Assembly: GCF_003967075.1 (NCBI RefSeq)
Contig: NZ_AP018664.1
Location: 1,984,001-2,048,000 of the forward strand
Direction of reading: 5' to 3'
Source of the DNA: Sphingobium amiense
GTDB taxonomy: Bacteria > Pseudomonadota > Alphaproteobacteria > Sphingomonadales > Sphingomonadaceae
DNA length: 64,000 bases
Below are positions 17,632 through 26,173 of this stretch, piece by piece. The position numbers and the translations under genes are program-made. Within the stretch, counting starts at the first letter, position 1, and each line of letters begins with the position of its first letter. Below the pieces are notes generated by a model. It was not told the DNA's origin, ran no database searches, and was given only the letters and a program-made list of their open reading frames with translations.

Positions 17632-20016
17632 ATGCTGCTGCGCAGCAACTTTTGCGGCCCGTATGAGTTAACCAACCGCGATCCTCCGCCTGCGTTTCGC
17701 GCGGGCCGCATCAACAAGGAAATGTTCATGAAGCGTGGCGCGCTGTGCGACGAGGTGCCTGGGGTGGGACACATAGCTCTCATCGGGAACAGCGTTCCCC
17801 GCCGTTGCGGCATCGCCACCTTCACCACCCATTGCCATGATGCGATGAAGCAGGCTTTTCCGTCGCTGCGCATCGACCTTTACGCCATGGACAATGGCGC
17901 CGACGGCATCGTCTATCCCGATAACATCCACGTGATCGCACAGGACGATGTAGCCGCCTATTCCGAAGCCGCCGCCCGGATCGAGGATAGCGGCGCAAAG
18001 GCGATCTGGCTCCAGCATGAATTCGGCATCTTCGGCGGCCCGGCGGGCGACCTGATCCTGCGGCTACTCGACCGCACAAAGCTGCCGCTGGTCGTGACGC
18101 TGCACACGATTTCCGATGCGCCAAGCGCGGATGAGCGCCGCGTGATGGACCAGATTCTGCGCCGCGCCAGCCGCATCATCGTCATGGCTGGACGAGGGCG
18201 GGACATCCTCATCAGCGACTATGGCGTCGATCCCGCAATCGTCGCCGTCATCCCACACGGCGTTCCTGATCGTCCCTACGTCGAACCGGCGACGATGAAA
18301 CCCCGCTTCGGATGGGACGGGCACAAGGTCATCCTGACATTCGGCCTGCTCGCGCCCGACAAGGGCATCGACCAGATGATCCGCGCCATGCCCGCCGTCG
18401 TGGCGGCCCACCCCGACGCGCTCTATGTCATCATGGGAGCAACCCATCCCAATCTCGTCCGCGAACAGGGCGAGAGACTACGAGATGGGTTGAAAACTCT
18501 GGCGGCGCAACTGGGCGTTGCGGGCAATATCCGTTTCGTCGATACCTATATCGAACAGGAGGAATTGCTCGATTTCCTTCAGGCAGCGGACATTTACGTG
18601 ACCCCTTACGTCAACCCTGCACAGGTCGTGTCGGGAACGCTCAGCTATGCGCTCGGCATGGGCAAGCCTGTCGTTTCGACACCTTATGTGCAGGCCATCG
18701 AAGTGCTGGCGGAGGAACGCGGCGTCGTAGTCCCCTTCCGCGATCCAAAAGCGCTGGGGCTGGAAATTGTGCGGCTGCTGTCTGACGACGCGGTGCTCGA
18801 CGGCCATGCGCGCCGCGCCTATGCCTGTGGCCGGGCGATGATCTGGAGCGAGCTTGCGCACAATGTCGGCGGGCTGCTGAGCGCGGCCTGTGCCGGAGCG
18901 CCGGCGCGGTTCAGCCCGCGCCGCAGTTATGCGCTCCTGAAACCGGACATTCGGTCGATCGTGCGGATGAGCGATTCCACGGGCATGTTGCAGCATGGCA
19001 TCCTGTCCGTTCCCGACCGCAACCATGGCTATTGCATCGACGACAATGCGCGCGCACTGATGCTGATGGTGCAGGCAACCGAAGTCGCCGCGGACGAGCG
19101 AGACCGCTGGTCGGGCGTGTACGCCGCCTTCATCCAGCATGGCTGGAATCCGGATATCCAGCGCTTTCGCAACTTCATGAGTTTCGACCGCCGCTGGCTG
19201 GAAGAGAAAGGGTCCGAAGACAGCAACGGGCGCACGCTCTGGGCGCTGGGCGTCACCATGCGCGAAGCGGCGCAGACTCCCATCGGCGAATGGGCGCGCA
19301 GGCTGTTCAACACGGCGGTGGAGCCGCTGTCGGCGCTCGGGTCGCCGCGGGCGCGCGCCTTTGCGATGCTCGGGGCGGCGGCTGTGCTGGAGGTCGATCC
19401 GGATCATCGCGCGGCTCGCACCATCCTCACCAGCTTTGCTGACGCTTTGATGGCTCTGCCCTATGCGCCGCAGCCTCCGTCATGGGTCTGGTTCGAGGAC
19501 GTGTTGGCCTATGACAATGCGCGACTGCCCGAAGCGCTGCTGCGTGCGGGGCGGATACTGAAGCGCGACGACATGATACGGCGCGGCCTTTCAAGGCTCC
19601 GCTGGCTTTGCGGGCAGCAACGCTCACCCGAGGGGCATTTCCGCGCGGTCGGATCGGAAAGCTTCGGGCGCCCCGGCAAGCCGCCCCTCCCCTATGACCA
19701 ACAGCCTCTGGAAGCATTGGCTACAGTGGAAGCGGCGATTGCCGCGCATGCCGTCGATCCGAAGGGTGGCTGGCTGGCGCAGGCGGAATCGGCCTATCGC
19801 TGGTTTTTGGGGCAAAATGACCTCGACACGCCGCTCGCCACGCCGTTCAACCAGGGTTGTTACGATGGCCTGACACCGGGTGGCCCCAACCTCAATCAGG
19901 GAGCGGAATCACTTTTGGCCCTGCAACTTGCATCCTGCGCTATGAACCGTATCGTTGGGCTGCTATCAGGCGGCGAAGTGACGCACAATTCGGACAAGCC
20001 CTCCGTTTCTGCCTGA
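17632..20016 (+). CDS. Two-domain GT4 glycosyltransferase with C-terminal helical domain
   Basis: The protein has about 794 residues. The N-terminal half is a GT4/GT-B glycosyltransferase: IALIGNSVPRRCGIATFT, WLQHEFGIFGGPAGD, IPHGVPD, LTFGLLAPDKGIDQMIRAMP, FLQAADIYVTPYVNPAQVVSGTLSYALGMGKPVVSTPY with the nucleotide-sugar glutamate region. The C-terminal half (from about residue 430) begins VRMSDSTGMLQHGILSVPDR and contains YCIDDNARALML. It looks like an alpha/alpha-barrel domain of the kind found in carbohydrate-active enzymes. It starts the plus-strand arm and is 21 nt from a second GH130 gene. The start is uncertain: ATG 17632 (AGGAAG upstream), 17722 or 17728 (AAGGAA upstream). The donor and acceptor are unknown; mannose is plausible from the GH130 neighbours. 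Confidence 0.85.
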   Translation: MLLRSNFCGPYELTNRDPPPAFRAGRINKEMFMKRGALCDEVPGVGHIALIGNSVPRRCGIATFTTHCHDAMKQAFPSLRIDLYAMDNGADGIVYPDNIHVIAQDDVAAYSEAAARIEDSGAKAIWLQHEFGIFGGPAGDLILRLLDRTKLPLVVTLHTISDAPSADERRVMDQILRRASRIIVMAGRGRDILISDYGVDPAIVAVIPHGVPDRPYVEPATMKPRFGWDGHKVILTFGLLAPDKGIDQMIRAMPAVVAAHPDALYVIMGATHPNLVREQGERLRDGLKTLAAQLGVAGNIRFVDTYIEQEELLDFLQAADIYVTPYVNPAQVVSGTLSYALGMGKPVVSTPYVQAIEVLAEERGVVVPFRDPKALGLEIVRLLSDDAVLDGHARRAYACGRAMIWSELAHNVGGLLSAACAGAPARFSPRRSYALLKPDIRSIVRMSDSTGMLQHGILSVPDRNHGYCIDDNARALMLMVQATEVAADERDRWSGVYAAFIQHGWNPDIQRFRNFMSFDRRWLEEKGSEDSNGRTLWALGVTMREAAQTPIGEWARRLFNTAVEPLSALGSPRARAFAMLGAAAVLEVDPDHRAARTILTSFADALMALPYAPQPPSWVWFEDVLAYDNARLPEALLRAGRILKRDDMIRRGLSRLRWLCGQQRSPEGHFRAVGSESFGRPGKPPLPYDQQPLEALATVEAAIAAHAVDPKGGWLAQAESAYRWFLGQNDLDTPLATPFNQGCYDGLTPGGPNLNQGAESLLALQLASCAMNRIVGLLSGGEVTHNSDKPSVSA

Positions 20017-20037
20017 AGCGGAGGAGCACAGGACTGC

Positions 20038-21324
20038 ATGCCGCAAAAAATCAACGCGCTTCCGCTTCGTCTCACGGCCGATCCTACCCGTGTGGTCGTG
20101 AGGCCCTTTCACCTTGCTTTGCAGGGCGCACGAGGCGCGCCGAGCCGGACGCAGCGCATTACCGAAGCCGTGCTCGCCCTGTCGGACTCAGAAGTGATGA
20201 GGGGTCTGAACCATGTGCTTGTCGGGTTTGAGGCGCGCCACTGGCAGATGCGGCGCGTGTTCAAGACGCGCTTTCAAGACATCGCCCATCGCCTGATGAT
20301 CGACCCCGACAGCATCGGGGACGAACGGTCACAACTGATCGGCGCCTATTTCTGTCACGAATATAGCTATGCCGCGGCGGCGCTGATGAACCCGAGCGTC
20401 GTCCCTCATCCCGACCAGAGCGGCCTGTCGCGCGGCAATATGCGCATCGTCATGTCGCTGCGCGCGGTGGGCGAAGGGCACATCAGTTCCATCGCCTTTC
20501 GCGAGGGGATCATATCGCAGGACGGCGATCTGCACCTCGCGCCCGAGCCGCCTTTCGCCACCGCCGCCGACTTCCACGGCGACGAGGAGCAGGACAAGGT
20601 CGGGCCGGTCAGGATCTATCGCCATGCCGACAGCAACCTGTCAGGCACGGTGATCTTCCCGATCACAGCGGCGCAGGCCAAGGGCCTTGAGGATCTGCGC
20701 CTCGTCGCCTTTACCCATGACGATGGCACGCGCGAATGGCTGGGCACCTACACCGCCTATAACGGGCGTGAAATCCAGTCTGAGATGATGCGGACCAGCG
20801 ATTTCCGCAGCTTCCAGCTTTGCCCCCTGTCGGGCAGCGCGGCGCGCAACAAGGGCATGGCGCTGTTCCCGCGCAAGGTGAACGGCCGCTACATGATGAT
20901 CGGGCGGCAGGACGGCGAAAATCTTTACCTCATTCAGTCGGACGACCTGCTGGACTGGGGCGAAGGGCAGCGCATCCTGACGCCGCTTCACCCTTGGGAA
21001 CTGGTCCAGATCGGCAATTGCGGCGCGCCCATCGAACTGGACGAAGGCTGGCTGCTGCTGACGCATGGCGTCGGCGCGATGCGGGAATATTCCATCGGCG
21101 CGGTGCTGCTGGACAAGGCGAACCCCGCCAGAGTGCTGGCGCGGTCGAGCCAGCCGATCCTCGCCGCGTCGGAAGACGAGCGCGAAGGCTATGTCCCCAA
21201 TGTGGTCTACACCTGCGGCGCAACGAGGATCGGCGACCAGATTTTCATGCCCTATGGCGTCGCCGACAGCAGCGTCGCCTTCGCCTTCGTCGGCATATCC
21301 GAGATGCTGTCCTTGATGGTGTGA
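20038..21324 (+). CDS. GH130-family glycoside phosphorylase/hydrolase (second copy)
   Basis: The 428-residue protein is longer than the first GH130 and only distantly similar to it. An N-terminal helical extension (about 110 residues, RITEAVLALSDSEVMRGLNH) precedes the propeller. Core motifs are YAAAALMNPSVVPHPDQ, MRIVMSLRAVGEGHISSI, GLEDLRLVAF, KGMALFPRKVNGRYMMIGRQD, GNCGAPIELDEGWLLLTHGV and GYVPNVVYTCGATRI. The layout with an N-terminal helical region resembles the long GH130 phosphorylases that act on beta-1,2-mannan-type chains; this is a family analogy, not proof. It follows the glycosyltransferase gene by 21 nt and is followed by the second double-hairpin RNA and terminator. Confidence 0.85.
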   Translation: MPQKINALPLRLTADPTRVVVRPFHLALQGARGAPSRTQRITEAVLALSDSEVMRGLNHVLVGFEARHWQMRRVFKTRFQDIAHRLMIDPDSIGDERSQLIGAYFCHEYSYAAAALMNPSVVPHPDQSGLSRGNMRIVMSLRAVGEGHISSIAFREGIISQDGDLHLAPEPPFATAADFHGDEEQDKVGPVRIYRHADSNLSGTVIFPITAAQAKGLEDLRLVAFTHDDGTREWLGTYTAYNGREIQSEMMRTSDFRSFQLCPLSGSAARNKGMALFPRKVNGRYMMIGRQDGENLYLIQSDDLLDWGEGQRILTPLHPWELVQIGNCGAPIELDEGWLLLTHGVGAMREYSIGAVLLDKANPARVLARSSQPILAASEDEREGYVPNVVYTCGATRIGDQIFMPYGVADSSVAFAFVGISEMLSLMV

Positions 21325-21366
21325 ATTTCCGTGACGGGTCCGGCACGCGCGCGCCGTCCTTCCCGT

Positions 21367-21437
21367 GTCACTCTTCCCCCCGGAGTGACCCTGAACCTCG
21401 GCCCCGCCGTGAGCATCGCTCCGGCGGGGTTGTTTTT
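21367..21437 (+). ncRNA. Candidate double-hairpin small RNA, copy B (downstream of GH130)
   Basis: Same architecture as the element at 12486-12562 but on the plus strand: hairpin GTCACTC/GAGTGAC (21367-21389) with a C-rich loop, linker CCTGAACCTCGG, hairpin CCCCGCCG/CGGCGGGG (21402-21429), then TTGTTTTT. No convincing promoter is visible in the 42 bp after the GH130 stop, so this copy may be released from the 3' UTR of that mRNA. Conservation of both hairpins, the linker motif CCTGAACCT and the order argues for a functional RNA rather than two unrelated terminators. Confidence 0.55.
21402..21437 (+). terminator. Rho-independent terminator of the GT-GH130 arm
   Basis: CCCCGCCG (21402-21409) pairs with CGGCGGGG (21422-21429) over a 12-nt loop and is followed by TTGTTTTT. 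It separates the GH130 gene from the convergent transporter gene. Confidence 0.82.
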
Positions 21438-21448
21438 GGCGGGTTCGG

Positions 21449-22753
21449 CTAATCCTCGACGATTGCGCTCTGGCGGCGCGTGTCGCGCATCCGCAGATAG
21501 ACGATCAGCGAAATCGCGATCATCGCGGTCACATACCAGTAGAAACCCCGCTCCCACCCGGCATCCTTAAAGCGCAGCGCCACATATTCGGCCGTCCCGC
21601 CGAAGATCGTGTTGGCGAGTGCATAGGGCAGCGCCACGCCCAGCGCGCGGATATGCGCGGGAAACATCTCCGCCTTCACCACCGCGTTGATGGAAGTATA
21701 GCCCGTCACGATGACGAGACCGCCCAGCACGAGCAGGAAGGCCGTCACCGGATCGCGCGTGGTTTCGAGCGCGGCGAACAGCGGATAGGTGCAGAGCACG
21801 CCGAGCACGCCGAAGCTTACCAGCAGCGGCTTGCGCCCCACCCTGTCGCTCAGGGCGCCCGCCAGCGGTTGCAGCAGCATGAAGAGGAACAGCGTGCCGC
21901 CATTGATGCGCGAAGCTGTCTCACGGTCGAAGCCGCTCGTATTGACGAGGAATTTCTGCATGTAGATCGAATAGGCGTAGAAGGCGAGCGTGCCGCCCGC
22001 CGTCATCATCAGGACCGTGAACGCCTCGCGCGGGTGATGGCGGAACAGCGCGGTCATGCTCGACCGGGGCGCGTCGCTGCCGCTCGCGTTGCGGAAGCTT
22101 TCGGTTTCGGAAAGGCCGCGGCGAATCCAGAACACCACCACCGCCAGCGCCGCGCCGATGGCGAAGGGGATACGCCAGCCCCACACATCGAGCGCCGCTT
22201 CGCCCAGCATCGTCTGCAGCGCGAGCAGCACCCCGATCGCCAGCAATTGCCCGCCGATCAGCGTCACATACTGAAAAGACGAAAAGAAACCGCGCCGCCC
22301 CGCTCCGGCCATTTCGGACAGGTAAGTTGCGCTCGCGCCATATTCGCCGCCGATTGAAAGCCCCTGCATCAGCCGCGCCAGAATCAGCAGTGCCGGCGCG
22401 AGCAGGCCGGCACTTTCATAGGTCGGGGACACCGCGACCAGCAGCGATCCCGCACACATCAGTGTGACGGACAGCGCGAGGCCGCTCTTGCGCCCCCTCC
22501 GGTCGGCGTAGATTCCCATGATCCATGCGCCGAGCGGCCGCATGAAGAAGCCGACCGCAAACACGGCCGCAGCCCCCAGCAACTGCGCGGTCTTGTCCCC
22601 GGACGGAAAGAAATGGGGCGCGAAATAGAGGGTGAACGCCGCATAGGCATACCAGTCATACCATTCGACGAGATTGCCCGTCGATCCGCCGATGATCGCC
22701 TTCGCCCGCTCCCGCGCGGTCGGGCTGGATGGCGTCGGAGACGGTGCGGTCAT
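21449..22753 (-). CDS. MHS-family MFS transporter (KgtP/PcaT-like)
   Basis: The 434-residue, roughly 12-helix permease belongs to the metabolite:H+ symporter branch of the major facilitator superfamily. The signature N-terminus is STGNLVEWYDWYAYAAF. The loop 2-3 motif is GIYADRRGRKSGLALSV, and there is LARLMQGLSIGGEYGASATYLSEMA, characteristic of the family that moves organic acids such as 2-oxoglutarate, citrate or aromatic acids. A second MFS motif appears as GALSDRVGRKPLLV. The ATG at 22753 matches the usual family start; the frame stays open far upstream into the LysR gene but that part is not protein-like. It lies downstream of the LysR gene on the same strand and next to a catabolic operon, so it is probably the substrate or product transporter. 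Confidence 0.9.
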   Translation of the reverse strand: MTAPSPTPSSPTARERAKAIIGGSTGNLVEWYDWYAYAAFTLYFAPHFFPSGDKTAQLLGAAAVFAVGFFMRPLGAWIMGIYADRRGRKSGLALSVTLMCAGSLLVAVSPTYESAGLLAPALLILARLMQGLSIGGEYGASATYLSEMAGAGRRGFFSSFQYVTLIGGQLLAIGVLLALQTMLGEAALDVWGWRIPFAIGAALAVVVFWIRRGLSETESFRNASGSDAPRSSMTALFRHHPREAFTVLMMTAGGTLAFYAYSIYMQKFLVNTSGFDRETASRINGGTLFLFMLLQPLAGALSDRVGRKPLLVSFGVLGVLCTYPLFAALETTRDPVTAFLLVLGGLVIVTGYTSINAVVKAEMFPAHIRALGVALPYALANTIFGGTAEYVALRFKDAGWERGFYWYVTAMIAISLIVYLRMRDTRRQSAIVED

Positions 22754-22863
22754 GCTAAGCGGCGTTCCGTGCAGGAAGAGGTCGGGACAAAGGAAATCAG
22801 GGCGACCTCCGGTTTGGCGAAACGGCTGGCATCGCGCAAGGGCGCACGGTCCTTCGCCGACGC

Positions 22864-23760
22864 CTATCTCTCGACGGCGCTCCTCAACTGCTCCCGCAGC
22901 CAGGTGAGGCCGGGATCGGCTGCGCGCGCCTGATGATATTGCATCATTTCCTGCATCACCGGCAAAGCCATCGGAGGCTCCATGATCCGCAGCGGCAGCG
23001 CCCGTGCCATCACCTGCGCGAGCCGTTCGTGCATCAGGGCCAGCCGTGACGTGCCCGGCAGCATCCATCCGACCTGACTGAAAGCGGCGCATACGATCTC
23101 GATCCGCCGCCGGTCGCCATGGTCGCGCAGATGGTTGTCGATGAAGGTGCCGTCGCGAGAGACGCTGACGGTGACGTGTCCGGCCCGATGATAGACCTCC
23201 TCCGTCAGCCCGTCCCGGATCAGGGGATTGCCGGACCAGCCGACAACGACATGCCTTTCCTCGAACAGCAGTTCCCTGGGATGCGGTCCTTCCAGAAAGC
23301 GCTCGGGCGATACGATCAGGTCGATGTCGCCATCCTCCAGCCGTTCGGCGATATCGTTGCGCGGCAGGGTGATCTCCAGCCGCACATTCGGCGCGATCTT
23401 TTCGAGGCGTTCGACCAATGGGCCGATGAGGACCGTGGTGACATAATCCGACGCCACGATCCGGAAAAGGCGCTGACTGTCGGCGGGATTGAATGTGAGC
23501 CCTCGTGCGATCAGCCCGCGCAGGTCGGCGACGAGCGCGGAAATTTCGGGCGCCAGCGACAGGGCCGCGGCCGTGGGAAACATCTTCTTCCCATGCTGGA
23601 CGAGGATGTCGTCGGCAAAGGCTTCGCGCAAACGCCGCAGCGCCGCACTCATCGCCGACTGCGTCAGGTTGAGCCGCCGCGCCGCGCGCGTCACATTCCG
23701 TTCCTCGACCAGAATGTCGAAGGCAACGAGCAGATTGAGATCGAAGCGGTCCAGCCTCAT
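22864..23760 (-). CDS. LysR-family transcriptional regulator
   Basis: The protein has about 298 residues. The N-terminal winged helix reads RFDLNLLVAFDILVEERNVTRAARRLNLTQSAMSAALRRLRE, which is close to the NodD/PcaQ-like LysR style. An effector-binding domain follows (LFRIVASDYVTTVLIGPLVERL, DIDLIVSPERF). It is divergent from the nine-gene operon starting at 23877 and is probably its activator, responding to the pathway substrate or an intermediate. The ATG at 23760 is chosen; a TTG lies one codon upstream. The MFS gene follows 110 bp downstream in the same direction. Confidence 0.93.
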   Translation of the reverse strand: MRLDRFDLNLLVAFDILVEERNVTRAARRLNLTQSAMSAALRRLREAFADDILVQHGKKMFPTAAALSLAPEISALVADLRGLIARGLTFNPADSQRLFRIVASDYVTTVLIGPLVERLEKIAPNVRLEITLPRNDIAERLEDGDIDLIVSPERFLEGPHPRELLFEERHVVVGWSGNPLIRDGLTEEVYHRAGHVTVSVSRDGTFIDNHLRDHGDRRRIEIVCAAFSQVGWMLPGTSRLALMHERLAQVMARALPLRIMEPPMALPVMQEMMQYHQARAADPGLTWLREQLRSAVER

Positions 23761-23777
23761 CAATCATCACTTTCATT

Positions 23778-23791
23778 TGTGATTATGCACA
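23778..23791. promoter_or_regulatory. Possible LysR operator
   Basis: TGTGATTATGCACA has dyad symmetry (TGTG/CACA) within AT-rich DNA between the LysR start and the divergent TonB-receptor operon, the usual place for an autoregulatory LysR site. The match to the T-N11-A rule is only approximate. Confidence 0.35.
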
Positions 23792-23876
23792 TATTTCATC
23801 CATTTTACGCAATCTCAGAAATCTGTCACTCCGCTTTTCAACCGGCGCAGATCGGCTGCGAAAGAGAGGAGATGAC

Positions 23877-26168
23877 ATGAAGAAAATCCTTTGGGGTGCG
23901 ACCATGCTGAGCGGAGCGCTGGCCCCGCAATGGGCGGCGGCGCAGGCGGGCGCGGATCAGGCGAAAGATGGCGGCCTCACGGAAATCATCGTGACGGCGC
24001 AGCGGCGCGAGGAGAGCCTGCAAAAAGCGGCCATCGCGGTGACCGCCGTCACCGGCAGCGATCTCGTGCGATCGGGCATCACCGAAACATCCAACCTGGG
24101 CAAGCTGGTCCCGGCGCTGGTGGTTCAGCCCACCGGCGGCACGACCAGTTTCTTCCTGCGCGGCGTCGGCACCAATTCACAGAACAGCTTTTCCGAAAAC
24201 GCCATCGCGTTCAATTTCAACGGCGTCTATGTCGGCCGCCCGACCGCACCCGCAGGCGTGTTCTACGATCTGGAGCGGGTCGAGGTGGTGAAGGGGCCGC
24301 AGGGCACCCTCTATGGCCGCAATGCGACCGGCGGTGCGATCAACGTGCTGCCCAAGAAGCCCGTGCTCGGCCGCTTCGGCGTCGAAGGCATCGCCGAATA
24401 TGGCAATTATGACAGCAAGAAGGGTTTCCTCGCCGTCAACCTGCCGCTGGGCGATACGGTCGCGCTGCGTGTCGCGGGGCAGGTGGTCGACCGCGACGGC
24501 TACATCTCGGACGGTTATGACGACGACAAGGGCGAAGCGGCGCGCGCGTCGCTGCTCATCAAGCCGTCCGACCTCTGGTCCATCACCCTCGTCGGCGATT
24601 ATTATCATCAGGGGGGCAAGGGCGCTGGTGCGGTGCTGCTGCCCAGCCGGGCGTTCGCGGTGCCGGCCGTCGAGGACCGGGTAAGCATTTCCGACAGCCG
24701 CGCCATTGCCGCAATCAACGGCTATGCCGCGACGCTGTTCGCGCCGCCCTTCTGCGCGGGCGGATTCATCCCCAGCGGCTGCATCGAAAATGCAGGCAAG
24801 GACGGCTATCTCAACAATCATTTCTACGGCCTGAGCGCTCAGGTCGAGGGCGACATGGGCTTCGGCACGCTGACGGTGATCCCGGCGTGGCGGCGGTCGG
24901 AAGCCAAGTTCCGCACCTATCTGCCCGGCTTCCGCGGCGAGATCGAGGATAATGCCGAGCAGATGTCGCTGGAGGCACGGCTGACTTCCGCCAATGACCA
25001 GCGGCTGCGCTATGTTCTGGGCGCCTTCTTCTTCAACGAGCAGCAGGATACGCTCAACTATTTCCGGCAGGGACGGCTTTCGACCACGCGCTTCACGCCG
25101 CGGCTGAAGACGCAGAGCCTTGCCGCGTTCGGGCAGTTGACTTTCGACATCGCGGACGGCTTCCGCCTGATTGCGGGCGGGCGCTATACGCGGGAGGACA
25201 AGTCGCAACTCACTTCATCGGTATCGGGTGGCCTGCCGGGACCGGTCGATCCGCCGCTGGGCGCGCCGATCACGGGCGACCTCACCTTCACCAAATTCAC
25301 CTGGAAGGCGGGTGTGGAAGTGGATGCGGGTCCGGCGTCGCTTCTCTACGCCAATGTTGCGACGGGCTTCAAATCCGGCGGCTTCTACGTCGCTTCCCCG
25401 CCGAACAACAGCTTCGCGCCGGAGACGCTGACGGCCTATACGGTGGGCGCGAAGAACCGCTTCTTCGGCAACAAGCTGCAACTCAATTTCGAGGCCTTCT
25501 ACTGGGATTACAAGGACCAGCAGGTGACGTTCGTGGGCGGTGTGCGGACGGGCAACGGCCTCTTCGCGCAAGGGTCGCTCACGACCAACGCGGGCAAATC
25601 GCGCATCTACGGCGCGGAAGCCGAAGCCCGCTTCGCCCCGACGCGCGACGACCTCTTCAACCTCAACGTGCAATATCTGAACGGCAAATATAACAGCCTT
25701 CAGACTGCGAACTTCTCGCCCACCGGCGCGCCGGTCACGACCGGCTGCACCATCACCGGCACGCGGCTCGCCAATCCGGGCGTCAACGGCGCGCGCTTCT
25801 ACGACATCGACTGTTCGGGCAAGCCGACCGTCAACTCACCCAAATGGGCGATCAATGTCGGCTACCAGCACACATTCGCGCTGGGCGGCGATATGGGACT
25901 GGTCGCGGGCGTGCGCTCCAACATCGAAAGCAGCCGCTTCATGAACGCGAACTACCGGCCGGAGGAAAAGCAGGGCAGCTTCATGATGTCGGACGCCTTC
26001 CTCACGCTGGAAGGCCCGCAGGACAGATGGAGCATCACCGCCTTCATCAACAATATCGAGGACAAGGAAGTGCTCGCCCGCGCGGGCACGCGCCCGATCC
26101 TCGACTTCCCGGTGGGCACGCTGCGCCCGCCGCGCACCTATGGCGTCCGGGTGGGATTCAACCTGTGA
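23877..26168 (+). CDS. TonB-dependent outer-membrane receptor (operon-linked)
   Basis: The 763-residue receptor has a signal peptide (MKKILWGATMLSGALAPQWAAAQA), a TonB box-like EIIVTAQRREESLQKAAIAVT, a plug domain (FFLRGVGTNSQ, VGRPTAPAGVFYDLERVEVVKGPQGTLYGRNATGGAINV) and a beta-barrel ending in ...RVGFNL with a terminal aromatic-containing strand. The RREESLQ box is typical of the very large sphingomonad receptor group that imports plant or aromatic compounds and siderophores. The start has GAGAGGAG upstream. It is the first gene of an operon for ring cleavage, so the ligand is probably the operon's substrate, taken up across the outer membrane; this is inference from context. Confidence 0.94.
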   Translation: MKKILWGATMLSGALAPQWAAAQAGADQAKDGGLTEIIVTAQRREESLQKAAIAVTAVTGSDLVRSGITETSNLGKLVPALVVQPTGGTTSFFLRGVGTNSQNSFSENAIAFNFNGVYVGRPTAPAGVFYDLERVEVVKGPQGTLYGRNATGGAINVLPKKPVLGRFGVEGIAEYGNYDSKKGFLAVNLPLGDTVALRVAGQVVDRDGYISDGYDDDKGEAARASLLIKPSDLWSITLVGDYYHQGGKGAGAVLLPSRAFAVPAVEDRVSISDSRAIAAINGYAATLFAPPFCAGGFIPSGCIENAGKDGYLNNHFYGLSAQVEGDMGFGTLTVIPAWRRSEAKFRTYLPGFRGEIEDNAEQMSLEARLTSANDQRLRYVLGAFFFNEQQDTLNYFRQGRLSTTRFTPRLKTQSLAAFGQLTFDIADGFRLIAGGRYTREDKSQLTSSVSGGLPGPVDPPLGAPITGDLTFTKFTWKAGVEVDAGPASLLYANVATGFKSGGFYVASPPNNSFAPETLTAYTVGAKNRFFGNKLQLNFEAFYWDYKDQQVTFVGGVRTGNGLFAQGSLTTNAGKSRIYGAEAEARFAPTRDDLFNLNVQYLNGKYNSLQTANFSPTGAPVTTGCTITGTRLANPGVNGARFYDIDCSGKPTVNSPKWAINVGYQHTFALGGDMGLVAGVRSNIESSRFMNANYRPEEKQGSFMMSDAFLTLEGPQDRWSITAFINNIEDKEVLARAGTRPILDFPVGTLRPPRTYGVRVGFNL

Positions 26169-26173
26169 CACGC

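Noticed and set aside
21449..23776. Extended frame making one 775-residue protein of the MFS gene and upstream DNA
   Set aside because: The upstream 340 residues overlap the LysR gene in another frame and are not protein-like; the MHS family start is at 22753.
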